From Rhizobium rhizogenes NBRC 13257 (GTDB lineage: Bacteria; Pseudomonadota; Alphaproteobacteria; Rhizobiales; Rhizobiaceae), in contig NZ_BAYX01000004.1 of NCBI RefSeq assembly GCF_000696095.1, forward strand, positions 62,001 to 126,000: DNA of 64,000 bases, written 5' to 3'. Within the stretch, counting starts at the first letter, position 1, and each line of letters begins with the position of its first letter. Below the pieces are notes generated by a model. It searched no databases, was not told the origin of the DNA, and worked only from the letters and a program-made list of their open reading frames with translations. Shown here piece after piece: positions 8,069-20,300 of the stretch. The position numbers and the translations under genes were made by a program.

Positions 8069-9701
8069 TCCGCCTGCCTTCATCCTCATGCCTACCTTGG
8101 CCAGCAGTGCCGGCGATGGTCAGCAGAAGACATACCAGCCCCAGGATGAAAGCAAGCCCGTCGGCATCGTTGGTGCGATAGCTGCCGAGCTTGCTGTAGA
8201 CCAGCCAGGGCAGCGTCATCAGACTGTCGGAGCCGAAGAGGGCGACAGCGCCGAGATCGCCGAGCGACAGCGCCATGGCGAAGGAGAGCGCCGTGAAGAA
8301 GGGCTTGCGCAGGCCGGGCCAGTCGACTAGCCGCAGCCGTGCCGCGCCCTGAAGCCCGAGACTGGCGGCGAGGCGTTCGGTGCGGCGGCGGTGAACGATA
8401 TAGGCTGGTTCGATGACGCGGATGACGAAGGGGATTGCCATAAGGGCGTTTATGATGACGATCAGCAGGGCTGCGAAACGGGCGGGATCGCCGAGCGGCC
8501 GGAGCGCCAGGAACCATCCTGTCGCCAGCACGATCGGCGGCACCAGAAGAACCAGCGAGGAGGTGCCGCTAAGGGCGATCGCCAACCCGCGCAGGCCGGG
8601 CGCTTTCCGGCGCTCGGCTGATACGGTTGCGCGGGCGCGGACAATGGCGAAGGAGGTCAGGACTGCCAGAAGGCCGGCGGCAAGGGCGATGGCAAGGCTC
8701 GTTGCGGTCGCCTGCAGGAAGATCGTCTGGCTGACGAGCTTCAGAAGATCGGCCTTGAGACCAGTGATGACGACCGAGGCGAGCGGCAGGCCGATGAACA
8801 AAGCGGCGAGCAGCAGTAGTGCGCCGTCGATCCATCTCGCGGCAGGCAATGTCCCGTCGATCCGCCGTGTTGCGCGGCCGCTCGTCAGCCCGTGGTCGTC
8901 CGGTGCCGGCATCAGTGCCATCGCGCCGAGAATGGCGGCGGTGACGACGATTTGCAGCAGCGACAGCGTGACGGCGCGGCTGGGATCGAAATCGAAGCGC
9001 AGCGCCTGATAGATCGCCACCTCGATCGTGGTCGCGGCGGGGCCGCCGCCCAGCGTCAGCACCAGCGTGAAGCTGGTGGCGCAGAGCATGAAGATCAGGC
9101 CGGCGATACCGGGGATCAAGCCGCGCAGCACCGGCCATTCGATGAAGCGGAAGACGGAGGCGGGGCGCATGCCGAGCCCGCCGGCCACCAGCCAATATTC
9201 CGTCGGCACGCGCTCCAGTCCGGCCAACATCAGGCGGGCGGCCAGCGGCAAGTTGAAGAAGACATGCGCGAGCAGGATGCCTGTCAGCCCGTAAATACTG
9301 ATCGGCTGCGACAGACCGAGGCCCGTCAGCGCCTGATTGAGAATGCCCTGACGTCCCCAGATGCCGAGCAGGCCGAGCGCACCGATCAGCACCGGCAGGC
9401 CCATGGGGATGGCCATCAGCCGGATCAGCCAGAGCCGGCCGGGGAAACGTGGCTGACGGGCTAAAGCGCGGGCAACTGGGATCGCAAGGAGGATGGAGAG
9501 CAGGGTGGAGAGCGTCGCCTGCAGCAGGGTGAAGCGCAGGACGCGGAGGATATAGGGGTCGGCAAGCGGATTGCCGTCGCCGGATCCGATGCCGGTGGCA
9601 AGCAGGGTGACGATGGCGACACCGATGAAGACGGTGATGCCGGCGAGGCTGAATGCCCCGCCGGCAATGGCATGTCGTCTCTCGGGTGCCGTCAGTATCA
9701 T
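8061..9701 (-). CDS. thiP: Thiamine/TPP ABC transporter permease ThiP
   Basis: This is a 546-residue inner-membrane protein with about twelve hydrophobic segments in two homologous halves, each with a BPD-type permease loop. For example, a loop around [20 protein letters not shown] lies in the first half and a related one around [20 protein letters not shown] in the second. This fused architecture matches ThiP. It forms the membrane channel with ThiQ and receives thiamine from ThiB. The start lies 7 bases after the thiB stop, so the genes are co-transcribed. Confidence 0.9.
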   Translation of the reverse strand: MILTAPERRHAIAGGAFSLAGITVFIGVAIVTLLATGIGSGDGNPLADPYILRVLRFTLLQATLSTLLSILLAIPVARALARQPRFPGRLWLIRLMAIPMGLPVLIGALGLLGIWGRQGILNQALTGLGLSQPISIYGLTGILLAHVFFNLPLAARLMLAGLERVPTEYWLVAGGLGMRPASVFRFIEWPVLRGLIPGIAGLIFMLCATSFTLVLTLGGGPAATTIEVAIYQALRFDFDPSRAVTLSLLQIVVTAAILGAMALMPAPDDHGLTSGRATRRIDGTLPAARWIDGALLLLAALFIGLPLASVVITGLKADLLKLVSQTIFLQATATSLAIALAAGLLAVLTSFAIVRARATVSAERRKAPGLRGLAIALSGTSSLVLLVPPIVLATGWFLALRPLGDPARFAALLIVIINALMAIPFVIRVIEPAYIVHRRRTERLAASLGLQGAARLRLVDWPGLRKPFFTALSFAMALSLGDLGAVALFGSDSLMTLPWLVYSKLGSYRTNDADGLAFILGLVCLLLTIAGTAGQGRHEDEGRRND

Positions 9702-9708
9702 GTTGGCG

Positions 9709-10737
9709 TCAGTTGGTGCTGGTGGCGGCCAGCCATTCGTCGATCCAGGCCTTGCGGTTCTTCTCGACTTCGTCCGGGCTCATCAGGAAAGTCTTGGCGG
9801 GAACGACCAGCTTGCTGAAGGCATCCGGCAGCGGCTCCGAGGTTGCCGAGACCGGCATCATCCAGTTGTTGGTCGGGATGGTGTCCTGGAAGCCCGGCGA
9901 GACCATGAACTTCAGGAAATCGCGGGCAAGCTCCTTGTTCGGCGACGACTTGATCAGGCCGGCGACTTCGATCTGGATGTAATGACCTTCCGAGAAGGAG
10001 GCGGCCTGATAACGGTCGGTCTTTTCCTCAATCATGTGATAGGCCGGCGACGTTGTATAGGAGAGCACCATCGGCGCTTCGCCCTTGGTGAAGAGGCCAT
10101 AAGCCTCCGACCAGCCAGGCGTCACCGTCAGGATACGGCCCTTGAGCTTCGTCCAGGCGTCGGCCGCCTTGTCGCCATAGACCGACTTGACCCAGAGCAG
10201 CAGGCCGAGGCCCGGCGTTGAAGTGCGCGGGTCTTCGATGACGATCTTCTGCGACGGATCGCCCTCGACCAGTTCCTTCAGGCTCTTCGGCGGGTTCTTG
10301 ATCGTCTGGGTGTCGTAGATCACGGCGAAATGGCCGTAGTCATAGGGGACGAAAACGTCGTCCTTGAATTCGCCGGGAACCTTGAGGGCGGAGGTATCGA
10401 CGCCGCTGGTATCGAACAGGCCGGTATCCTTGGCCTCGTCAACGAGGTTGGTGTCGAGGCCGAGAACGACGTCGGCCTTGGTGCCGGCACCTTCCAGCTT
10501 CAGCCGGGAGAGCAGCGCCACGCCGTCGGTGACGCTGACGTAATTGACCGTGCAGCCGCAGGTCTTCTCGAAGGCGGCCTTGATCTTGGCGCCCGGACCC
10601 CACTCGGCGGTGAAGCTTTCATAGGTGTAGATGGTGAGCGTCTTGTCGGCGGCCTCTGCGGCCTGTGCGGCAAGAAGCGTGGTGCCGGCGGCAAAGGCCA
10701 GGCCGGCAAAGAATGTCATCAGCGATCGGTTGGGCAT
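9709..10737 (-). CDS. thiB: Thiamine-binding periplasmic protein ThiB
   Basis: This is a 342-residue substrate-binding protein. Residues 1-30 are a signal peptide (hydrophobic core, ending AAEAAD). The mature part begins with [17 protein letters not shown], the usual ThiB/TbpA opening, and contains the [14 protein letters not shown] segment. It captures thiamine, TMP or TPP in the periplasm for ThiPQ. A strong AGGAGG ribosome-binding site lies close upstream and can be sequestered by the hairpin described separately. A TPP riboswitch precedes the gene. Confidence 0.94.
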   Translation of the reverse strand: MPNRSLMTFFAGLAFAAGTTLLAAQAAEAADKTLTIYTYESFTAEWGPGAKIKAAFEKTCGCTVNYVSVTDGVALLSRLKLEGAGTKADVVLGLDTNLVDEAKDTGLFDTSGVDTSALKVPGEFKDDVFVPYDYGHFAVIYDTQTIKNPPKSLKELVEGDPSQKIVIEDPRTSTPGLGLLLWVKSVYGDKAADAWTKLKGRILTVTPGWSEAYGLFTKGEAPMVLSYTTSPAYHMIEEKTDRYQAASFSEGHYIQIEVAGLIKSSPNKELARDFLKFMVSPGFQDTIPTNNWMMPVSATSEPLPDAFSKLVVPAKTFLMSPDEVEKNRKAWIDEWLAATSTN

Positions 10738-10740
10738 GGC

Positions 10741-10782
10741 AGCGCCTCCTCTTGGTTTCGTCTTGAACGGGAAAAGGGCGCT
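10741..10782 (-). promoter_or_regulatory. Riboswitch expression platform: ribosome-binding-site hairpin of thiB
   Basis: On the minus strand AGCGCC (10782-10777) can pair with GGCGCT (10746-10741), which directly abuts the AGGAGG ribosome-binding site of thiB. No T-run follows, so control at translation initiation is more likely than transcription termination. This is inferred from sequence only. Confidence 0.5.
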
Positions 10783-10799
10783 ATGATTTCGTCACGCGT

Positions 10800-10897
10800 C
10801 TAATCCCTCCGCCGGTGTTAGCCGGATCAGGTTCCGCGGGTTGGCCGGTGAAAGCCTCTCAGCCAGATATCCGAATGGATACAAGGCACCCCGTTAG
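10800..10897 (-). ncRNA. TPP riboswitch (THI element)
   Basis: The minus strand carries the conserved TPP aptamer blocks in order: ACGGGGTGCC, then GGCTGAGAGG, GGAACCTGATCCGG, and the closing CACCGGCGGAGGGA. It lies between the thiB promoter candidate and thiB. By family knowledge, TPP binding represses the downstream thiamine uptake genes. Confidence 0.96.
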
Positions 10898-10907
10898 AGC
10901 GTTGGCA

Positions 10908-10936
10908 GATTTAGCCCCGTGACGAAGGGATGACAA
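10908..10936 (-). promoter_or_regulatory. Sigma-70-type promoter candidate for thiBPQ
   Basis: On the minus strand TTGTCA (10936-10931) is followed by a 17-base spacer and TAAATC (10913-10908). This places transcription start just upstream of the riboswitch. Confidence 0.5.
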
Positions 10937-10954
10937 GGGGGATGATTCCCTTGT
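10933..10954 (-). terminator. Hairpin between the MFS gene and thiBPQ
   Basis: ACAAGGG (10933-10939) and CCCTTGT (10948-10954) form a perfect 7-bp stem. It lies 21 bases beyond the MFS stop and overlaps the thiB -35 element. There is no T-run, so termination is tentative. Confidence 0.35.
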
Positions 10955-10974
10955 CGATTGCGAGGATGCGCGAC

Positions 10975-12564
10975 TTACTCGGCGGCGTGGGCAGCGGCTT
11001 GGCTGTCGATCTTCTTGGTGGCGCTCGGAAGCTGGACATTTTTCAGCGTGAGCGCGGTCAGCAGGCCGACGAAGCAGATGGCGGCGGCGGTCATGAACAG
11101 CGGGCTGAAGGCACTGGCATAGGCGCTGGCAACCGCTTCGCGTGTCGCGTCCGGCAGGGCGGCCATCATCTTCGGCGTCAGCTCCTTGATGTTGGGAACA
11201 CCGGGGATGGAGACACCGACATTGCCGAGCTTGGCGGCGATGATGGCGCCGTAGATGGAGATGGCGATAGAGGCGCCGCCCATGCGCGACAGCGTTACGG
11301 CGCCGGTGGCGGCTCCGACGTCACGGCTGGCGGCGGTGTTCTGGATGCCGATGACCGGTACCTGCTGGGCAAGACCGATGCCGATGCCATGCAGCAGCAT
11401 CAAGGCGCCGATGAAGGCGATCGGCGTGCCGGCATGGACCTGTGCCAGCGTTGCGAAGGCGATGGTGCTGCAGGCGGCGCTGGCGATGGCAAAGGGCTTG
11501 TAGCGGCCCTTCGCCGAAATCAGCCGGCCGGCCGAAAGCGAGCCGCAGACGATACCGCCGGTCAACAGGATGAAGAGCAGACCGGCGACGGACGGCGACA
11601 GGCCCGTCGTCGTCTGCAAAAAGAGCGCGAAATAATTGACCATGCCGATCGCGACCGCGCCGCTGGTGATCGAGGTGATCAAGAGTAGGCCAAAGGTCGG
11701 GTTACGAAACAGCGTCAGTGGTACGATCGGCTCCGGCGCACGGCGCTCGACGAAGACCCAGGCGAGTGCTGAGAGCGCGCCGAAGGCGATGATGCCGAGG
11801 CATTGCGGTGACAGCAGCGACCCGAAGAGTTCCGTGCCGTCGGCGGCAAGGACGATGCTGGTGGTGGTGAGCGCCAGCAGTATCGCGCCGGCATAGTCGA
11901 TCTTCGGCTTACGGGCCGGCTTGCGGTAGGGCAGCATGAAGGCGAGACCGGCAAGGACGATGAAGCCGATCGGTACGTTGACGAGGAAGATCGAGCGCCA
12001 GCCGAAGAGGTCGCTCATCGTGCCGCCGAGAACCGGGCCGATGGCGCCGGACGCCATCAGGACTAGGCTGGAATAGCTCTGGTAGCGGGCGCGCTCACGA
12101 GGCTCGAAAAGATCGGCGTTGACGGCGAAGATCGACACCAGGATGCCGCCGCCACCAAGACCCTGCAGCACGCGGGCGGCGATCAGCGTATCCATCGACA
12201 CCGCGAGGCCGCAGACGGTCGAGCCGACGGTGAAGATCGCGATCGCGGTCATCATTACATATTTGCGGCCGAAGAGGTCGCCGAGCTTGCCATAGACCGG
12301 CATGACGGCGGACAGGGACAGCAGATAGGCAGAGCCGATCCAGCCGAAACGCTCCAGATGTCCGAATTCGCCGACGATCGTCGGCAGTGCCGTCGAGACG
12401 ATCTGGTTGTCGAGCGTTGCCATGAACATGGCGGTCATCAGGAAGAGAAAGAGGATAAGCCGGCGGCGGTGATCCGCAACGAGCGGCGCGGGCGTAGTCT
12501 GCATGTCCATGGAACGAGAAATCCGAGCTTGCCTGGAGTGCCGCGCGTTCGACCGAACGGGCAT
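10975..12564 (-). CDS. MFS drug efflux transporter, DHA2 (EmrB/QacA) family
   Basis: This protein of about 529 residues has some 14 hydrophobic segments. Motif A-like YGKLGDLFGRKYVM follows the second helix, and a motif C region (SGAIGPVLGGTMSDLFGWR) follows the fifth, as in proton-driven multidrug exporters. The N-terminal MFMATLDNQIVSTALPTI is typical of DHA2. It is divergent from a MarR regulator that probably represses it. The start at 12564 has GGAG 8 bases upstream. ATGs at 12594 and 12510 are alternatives. A longer frame running into the MarR gene is rejected. The drug substrate is unknown. Confidence 0.88.
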   Translation of the reverse strand: MPVRSNARHSRQARISRSMDMQTTPAPLVADHRRRLILFLFLMTAMFMATLDNQIVSTALPTIVGEFGHLERFGWIGSAYLLSLSAVMPVYGKLGDLFGRKYVMMTAIAIFTVGSTVCGLAVSMDTLIAARVLQGLGGGGILVSIFAVNADLFEPRERARYQSYSSLVLMASGAIGPVLGGTMSDLFGWRSIFLVNVPIGFIVLAGLAFMLPYRKPARKPKIDYAGAILLALTTTSIVLAADGTELFGSLLSPQCLGIIAFGALSALAWVFVERRAPEPIVPLTLFRNPTFGLLLITSITSGAVAIGMVNYFALFLQTTTGLSPSVAGLLFILLTGGIVCGSLSAGRLISAKGRYKPFAIASAACSTIAFATLAQVHAGTPIAFIGALMLLHGIGIGLAQQVPVIGIQNTAASRDVGAATGAVTLSRMGGASIAISIYGAIIAAKLGNVGVSIPGVPNIKELTPKMMAALPDATREAVASAYASAFSPLFMTAAAICFVGLLTALTLKNVQLPSATKKIDSQAAAHAAE

Positions 12565-12636
12565 GGGTCGCTCCAGTTCCTGAATCCGCAGCATCTTGCT
12601 TTCGGGTGGGCTATTCGAGGGCAACATGTTGCAAGG

Positions 12637-12664
12637 CAATATATGTGCTATTGGCATATAATTG
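12637..12664. promoter_or_regulatory. MarR operator candidate 1
   Basis: ATATG (12641-12645) and CATAT (12655-12659) form an inverted repeat extended by CAA and TTG at the ends, in the divergent MFS-marR gap. Its size and AT-richness suit a MarR dimer. Confidence 0.45.
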
Positions 12665-12666
12665 TC

Positions 12667-12686
12667 AACGGCAGATGAATGCCGTT
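12667..12686. promoter_or_regulatory. MarR operator candidate 2
   Basis: AACGGCA (12667-12673) and TGCCGTT (12680-12686) form a perfect 7-bp inverted repeat with a 6-base spacer. It is 41 bases before the marR start, in the same divergent gap as candidate 1. Confidence 0.5.
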
Positions 12687-12727
12687 TGCATATTTTAATG
12701 TCTGCCCATCTTTGATATGCTGGCGGG

Positions 12728-13255
12728 ATGACATCAGCAACGACCACACGAGAAATTGAAGCAACGCCGCTGCCTGAGGACGAAAATCTGCTGCGCATCG
12801 GCCAGGTGATGACGCGCATGCGCCTGATGACGGGTCGCCGTATGATCGGGCGGCTGGCGATCCAGAATGTTGCGCCGGGGCTGGAGCTTTCGCATCTCGA
12901 CGTCATCGATGCCGTCAGGCGGGCGGAAGGGTCCGGTGAGGTCACCGTCGGGACGATCGCCGAGATCCTGCGCATCGACCCTTCGCGGGCAAGCCGCATC
13001 GTCGCCGAGATGGTGACGCGCGGCGTGCTGCGCCGCAAGGCATCACAGGCGGATGCACGGCGCATCGTCGTTGTGCTGACCACGCTCGGCCAAAGGCTGC
13101 TTGCCGAAATCCAGGCGCAGAAGTTCGCTCTCATCGAAAGCATCCTTGCGGATTGGTCGGCCGAGGATATCGCGGTCTTTTCGCACCTGTTCGACCGCTT
13201 CATCGGTGGCTACGAACATGCTTTTCAGACACGTCTCAAGGAAACCGCCGACTGA
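12728..13255 (+). CDS. MarR-family transcriptional regulator
   Basis: This 175-residue protein has a winged helix-turn-helix at about residues 60-125: a helix VGTIAEILRIDPSRASRIVAEM is followed by a wing with the family signature around KASQADARRIVVVLT. It lies divergently beside the DHA2 pump, the classic layout for a MarR repressor relieved by the pump's substrates. Inverted repeats in the shared gap are candidate operators. It probably represses both genes, which is inference from context. Confidence 0.9.
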   Translation: MTSATTTREIEATPLPEDENLLRIGQVMTRMRLMTGRRMIGRLAIQNVAPGLELSHLDVIDAVRRAEGSGEVTVGTIAEILRIDPSRASRIVAEMVTRGVLRRKASQADARRIVVVLTTLGQRLLAEIQAQKFALIESILADWSAEDIAVFSHLFDRFIGGYEHAFQTRLKETAD

Positions 13256-13319
13256 ATGCCGGCTTGGCGCTGAAGAGCGCTCTTCCTAGGGACATGTCTT
13301 TGCGCTATGGGCTTGGCAC

Positions 13320-13973
13320 ATGAGCCAATCCACGACCTTTACCATCCTCCTCGGCGGCGAGTTGCGCCTGACGGACCGGCTGCGCGCTGAGACGGCCGGC
13401 AGCCGTTTCATCGCGGCGGATGGCGGCATGCGCCATGCCGTGGCGCTCAATGCGACGCCCGAGCTCTGGGTCGGCGATTTCGACTCGACACCGCCGGACC
13501 TGCGCGGCGCCTTTCCCGATGTGCCAAAGCAGCCCTATCCGGCGGCGAAGGCGGCGACGGACGGCGAGATCGCCATCACGGAGGCAATCGATCGCGGCGC
13601 CAAGCGGCTGATTCTTGCCGGCGCGATGGGCGGAGAACGGTCAGATCATGCGATCCAGCATCTGCTCTACGGCATCCAGCTTGCCGAAAAGGGCTTCGAC
13701 GTGCTGTTGACCTCGGGCGACGAGGAGGCGGTGCCGCTGCTGCCGGGCGACATGGAGCTGGCGCTGCCCCCCGGCTCGCTGTTTTCCGTTCTCGGCTTCA
13801 GCGATCTGACGGGGCTGTTCATTCATAACGTCCGCTATCCCCTGCGCGATTTCAATCTGCCCTTCGGGGCGTCGCGCACCATTTCCAATGTTGCGGAAGG
13901 CGCTGTGCGCTTTTCGCTCGGCAGCGGCAGGGCGATCGTCCTTGCCCGCCCTTATGATCTTACCGGAGTCTGA
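13320..13973 (+). CDS. thiN: Thiamine pyrophosphokinase
   Basis: This 217-residue protein transfers pyrophosphate from ATP to thiamine, giving TPP. The catalytic domain shows ADGGMRHA, the acidic metal motif GDFDS (about residues 52-56) and TDGEIAI (about 80-86), all expected in TPK/ThiN. A C-terminal TPK-binding domain contains SVLGFSDLTG and FGASRTISNVAEG. Rhizobia commonly use salvaged thiamine, and this gene lies 2.6 kb from the riboswitch-controlled thiBPQ uptake genes. It ends two bases before the ABC-F start, so the two are probably one transcript. No clear ribosome-binding site precedes the ATG. Confidence 0.9.
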   Translation: MSQSTTFTILLGGELRLTDRLRAETAGSRFIAADGGMRHAVALNATPELWVGDFDSTPPDLRGAFPDVPKQPYPAAKAATDGEIAITEAIDRGAKRLILAGAMGGERSDHAIQHLLYGIQLAEKGFDVLLTSGDEEAVPLLPGDMELALPPGSLFSVLGFSDLTGLFIHNVRYPLRDFNLPFGASRTISNVAEGAVRFSLGSGRAIVLARPYDLTGV

Positions 13974-13975
13974 TC

Positions 13976-15805
<1,830 letters not shown>

Positions 15806-16132
15806 GGAGCCACTGACGTCTCACCCATCCCGCTGTTTCAGCTCCTGGGTGTTCACCTATATTAGAAAAAACAAATGGTTGCGCATGGCCGCAACACGCT
15901 AATCTCTGTTGTCGAATTCGATAAACCGTTTATACATTATGCTGAAATACCAGCCTTCGGGTTGGGTGATACGCGGGTCGGCACGACCTGCGATGCAGTG
16001 GGGAATCCGAAGGACTTGATTGGATTTCGCCGTCAGTGGCGACAGGTCCTTCGCGGAAGATTGCAGGCAGACATGACGAATGCTTGACGCGGCTTCCGGC
16101 CGTGGGTGGCTTGTTGTTCTAGGGGGGCATTC
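15806..16132. other. Intergenic region before the RND efflux genes
   Basis: This is 327 bases between the ABC-F and RND genes. No regulator gene, recognisable promoter or RNA was found. GGGGGG at 16122-16128 is the likely ribosome-binding site for the membrane-fusion gene. Confidence 0.4.
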
Positions 16133-17329
16133 ATGCCGAAGACGCTGGCGCATATCGCTATATTCAGCTTCACAATTGCTATTCTTGCTGGGTCTCATTT
16201 CACCGGGTCTCAGGCGCTGGCGCAGAGCGCCCCGCCCGCCGCACCGGTCACTGTTGCCAAGCCCGTGGTCCGCGACGTCATCGATAGCGATGAGTTCATC
16301 GGGCGCTTCCAGGCGGTCGATGAGGTCTCCGTCCGCTCGCGTGTCGGCGGCTATCTCCAGGAAGTGCATTTCGAGGACGGCACGATGGTCAAGCAGGGAG
16401 ACCTGCTCTTCGTCATCGACCAGCGGCCGTTTGTCACCGCGCTCAACGAGGCGACGGCATCGCTGGAGGTGGCGAATTCGTCGCTGACGCTCGCCGATGC
16501 GCAGTTCAAGCGCGCGCAATCGCTGTCGACGACCGGCAGCCAGTCGGCCTCGACGCTGGATGACCGCCGCCGTGATCTTATCTCGGCGCAAGCCAATGTC
16601 CGCGGCGCGCAGGCGTCTGTCGATCGCGCCAATCTCGACATGGATTTCACCAAGATCACTGCGCCGCTCGGCGGCCGCATCGACCGGCGGCTGATTTCGG
16701 TCGGCAATCTCGTTCAGGCCGACCAGACGGTGCTGACGACCATCGTCTCGCTCGACCCGATCGATTTCTATTTCGACGTCGATGAACGCCGGCTGCTGTC
16801 CTATGCCGACGAGGCGCGCAAGCATGGCAGCGCCCTGCAGCAGGGTGGCGGCGGCCTCGATGTCACCGTGACGATTGCCGATGCCGCGCAGAAGGCGTTC
16901 AAGGGCAAGCTCGATTTCGCGGAAAACCGGGTGGACAATCAAACCGGCACGATACGCGTGCGCGCTCGCTTCCCCAATCCGGCTCTCGTGTTGCAGCCGG
17001 GCCTTTTCGGCCGCGTTCAGGTCGAGGGCTCCAACAGCTACAAGGCGATCCTCGTTCCCGATGAAGCCATCGGTTCCGACCAGAACCAGCGTGTCGTCTA
17101 TACCGTCAGCACGGATGGCAACGTGACGCCGAAGGCCGTCCGGCTCGGACCGAAGCTTTATGGCTACCGCGTCATCCGCGAGGGCATGACCGGCGACGAG
17201 ACCATCGTCGTCAACGGGCTGATGCGTATCCGGCCCGGCGTCAAGGTCGCGCCACAATTGATCGAGCTGCCGCAGGAGGCATCGAATCCTGACGCGCCAG
17301 CCCAGGCGGACCAGGGGACGGACCAATGA
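16133..17329 (+). CDS. RND efflux membrane-fusion (periplasmic adaptor) protein
   Basis: This 398-residue adaptor of the AcrA/MexE type has an N-terminal signal peptide ending near ALAQSAPP without a lipobox Cys, so it is probably not a lipoprotein. A lipoyl-like segment (VRSRVGGYLQEVHFEDGTMV) is followed by a coiled-coil hairpin (about residues 105-170), a beta-barrel and a membrane-proximal domain. It bridges the inner-membrane pump to an outer-membrane channel, and no TolC-type gene is nearby. It overlaps the pump gene by 4 bases (ATGA). The ATG at 16133 follows a G-rich ribosome-binding site. Confidence 0.92.
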   Translation: MPKTLAHIAIFSFTIAILAGSHFTGSQALAQSAPPAAPVTVAKPVVRDVIDSDEFIGRFQAVDEVSVRSRVGGYLQEVHFEDGTMVKQGDLLFVIDQRPFVTALNEATASLEVANSSLTLADAQFKRAQSLSTTGSQSASTLDDRRRDLISAQANVRGAQASVDRANLDMDFTKITAPLGGRIDRRLISVGNLVQADQTVLTTIVSLDPIDFYFDVDERRLLSYADEARKHGSALQQGGGGLDVTVTIADAAQKAFKGKLDFAENRVDNQTGTIRVRARFPNPALVLQPGLFGRVQVEGSNSYKAILVPDEAIGSDQNQRVVYTVSTDGNVTPKAVRLGPKLYGYRVIREGMTGDETIVVNGLMRIRPGVKVAPQLIELPQEASNPDAPAQADQGTDQ

Positions 17330-20300
17330 GGTTTTCCCATTTCTTCGTCGACCGACCGATTTTCGCGTCGGTCCTGTCCATCGTGTTGCTGATCGTCGGC
17401 GGCATCGCCTATTTCCAGCTTCCGGTCGCGCAATATCCCGAGGTTGCGCCACCGACCATCGTCATTCGAACATCCTATCCTGGCGCCGATTCCCAGACCA
17501 TCGCCGATACGGTGGCGACGCCGATCGAGCAGGAGGTCAACGGCGTCGAGGACATGCTCTACATGTCTTCCTATTCGAGCGCTGATGGCTCTATGTCGCT
17601 GACTATCACCTTCAAGCTCGGCACCGATCTCGACAAGGCGCAGGTTCTGGTCCAGAACCGCGTCGCCATCGCCGAGCCGCGTCTGCCGGAAGAAGTCCGC
17701 CGCATCGGCATCACCACGGTCAAAAGCTCGCCCGACCTGATGATGGTCGTGCATCTACTGTCGCCGAGCAACCGCTACGACCAGCTCTACATCTCCAACT
17801 ATGCCCGCTCGCGCATCCGCGACCTTCTTGTCCGCCTCGACGGTGTCGGTGACGTACAGCTCTTCGGCGAGCGGCAATATTCGCTGCGTATCTGGCTCGA
17901 CCCGGAAAAGCTCGCTTCCTACGGCATGACCGCCGGCGATATCGTGCAGGCCTTGCGGGACCAGAACGTGCAGGTGTCTGGCGGCTCGATCGGCGGGCCG
18001 CCGGTCTCGGGCACCAACGCCTTTCAATATACGGTGACGACACAGGGGCGCTTTTCCGATGCGCGGCAATTCCGCTACGTCATCGTCAAGGCGACGGATA
18101 GCGGCCGGCTCGTGCAGCTACAGGACGTGGCGCGCATCGAGCTCGGTGCGCAGGATTACGTCACCAACAGCTATCTGAACGGCAGTCCGGCCGTTGCACT
18201 CGGCGTCTTCGCCCGGCCCGGCACCAATGCTCTCGATGCCGCCGCCGACATCGAAAAGACGATGAAGAACCTGGCGCAGGATTTTCCGCAGGGTCTCGAA
18301 TACCGCATCATCTACAATCCGACCGAATTCATCGCGGAATCGATCAACGAGGTCTACAAGACGATCTTCGAAGCCGCCGTGCTCGTTGCCATCGTCGTGC
18401 TGGTCTTCCTGCAATCCTGGCGCACGGCGATCATACCGATCATTGCCATTCCGGTGTCGTTGATCGGCACCTTCGCCTTCTTGCTCGCCTTCGGCTTCTC
18501 ACTGAACATGCTGACGCTGTTCGGCCTGGTGCTTGCCATCGGTATCGTCGTCGACGACGCGATCGTGGTGGTCGAGAATGTCGAGCGCAACCTGGCGCTC
18601 GGAATGACGCCGAAGGAGGCGTCGCATGTGACGATGAACGAGGTCGGCACCGCGGTGCTGGCGATTTCGCTGGTGCTGATCGCCGTCTTCCTGCCGACGG
18701 CCTTCATCCCTGGCATAACGGGGCAGTTCTACCGGCAGTTCGCGGTGACCATCTCCATTGCGACGGCGATTTCCTGCCTGAATTCGCTGACACTGTCGCC
18801 GGCGATCGCCGCCATCGTGCTGCGTCCGCACGATCACAAGAAATCCAACAATATCGTCTCGCGCTTCGGCCACGCTTTGGGTGACGGGTTCAATCGAGGC
18901 TTCGAGGCGATGAGCCGGGGCTATTCCTGGGTCATCCGCCATCTCGTTACCACCTGGGTCGCGCTTGGCTGTGCCCTTCTCGTCTTCGTCGGGCTGCTCG
19001 GCGCGACGTGGTATATGGGCAGGATCGTGCCCCAAGGCTTCGTGCCCACCATGGACCAGGGCTATGCCATCGTCGTCGTGCAATTGCCTGACGGCGCGTC
19101 GCTGGCGCGCACCAACGCGGTCATCCAGAAGGCAACCGCGATCATCAACAAGACGCCCGGCGTGGAAAACGCCGTCGCCTTTGCCGGCTTCAACGGCGCG
19201 ACCTTCACCAACGCCTCCAACTCGGGCGTCATCTTCACGCCGTTCAAACCCTTCGAGGAGCGCTTGAAGAGCGGAGAGACGGCCAGCAAGATCATCGGCC
19301 AGCTCTTCGGCAATCTGCAGGGCATTCAGGAGGCCTTCATCATCGCCATTCCGCCGCCCTCCATCCGCGGCGTCGGCAATTCGGGCGGCTTCAAGATGCA
19401 GATCATGGACCGGGAAAATCCCGATATGCGCCGGATCCTGCCGCTTGCCTACCAGCTCATGGGAGCGGCCGCGCAGAACAAGGGGGTCAGTGGCGTCTTC
19501 ACCACCTTCTCGGCCAGTAGTCCGCAATATTTCCTGGCGGTCGACCGCGACAAGGCGCGGGCGCTGAATGTGCCGATCCCGAATATCTTCGAGACGCTGT
19601 CGATCAACCTCGGCACATCCTATGTCAACGACTTCAACGCTTTTGGCCGCGTCTACCAGGTGCGGGCACAGGCCGACCAGCAATATCGCATGGACCGCGA
19701 GGATATTCTGGCGCTGAAGGTTCGCTCCGCCACCGGCGCTCTGGTGCCTCTTGGAACCCTTGTTGATATCAGGGACACGACGGGGCCGACGCTCGTGCAG
19801 CGCTACAACATGTATGTCTCGGTTCCCCTCCAGGGCAATCCCGGACCGGGGGTTTCGACGGGCAGCGCGCTCGACACCATGGAAGGACTGGCGAAGAACC
19901 TCTTGCCGACGGGCACGACCTTCGAATGGACAGAGCTTGCCTATCAGGAAAGAAATACCGGCAATACGGCGGTCTACATCTTCGCCCTGTCGGTCATCTT
20001 CGTCTTCCTGGCGCTTGCGGCCCAGTATGAAAGCTGGACCCTGCCGCTCGCCATCATCCTGATCGTGCCGCTGGCGGTGCTGGCCGCGTTGATCGGGGTG
20101 CATTTAAGGGGCATGGACAACAATATCCTGACGCAGATCGGCCTGATCGTACTGATCGGGCTTGCGGCCAAGAACGCGATCCTGATCGTGGAATTTGCGC
20201 GTCAGGCACAATTGGAGGGCAAGAGCGCCGTCGAGGCGGCGATCGAGGCTAGCCATCTGCGCCTGCGGCCGATCCTGATGACAGCCTTCGCCTTCATCTT

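Noticed and set aside
12565-13203. N-terminal extension of the MFS transporter frame into the MarR gene
   Set aside because: The extension would overlap the MarR coding region and has no transporter-like sequence. A ribosome-binding site supports the start at 12564.
18499-20103. Open frame of 534 codons opposite the RND pump
   Set aside because: The translation is rich in Arg, Asp and His with no family likeness. The plus strand encodes a full-length pump with conserved motifs.
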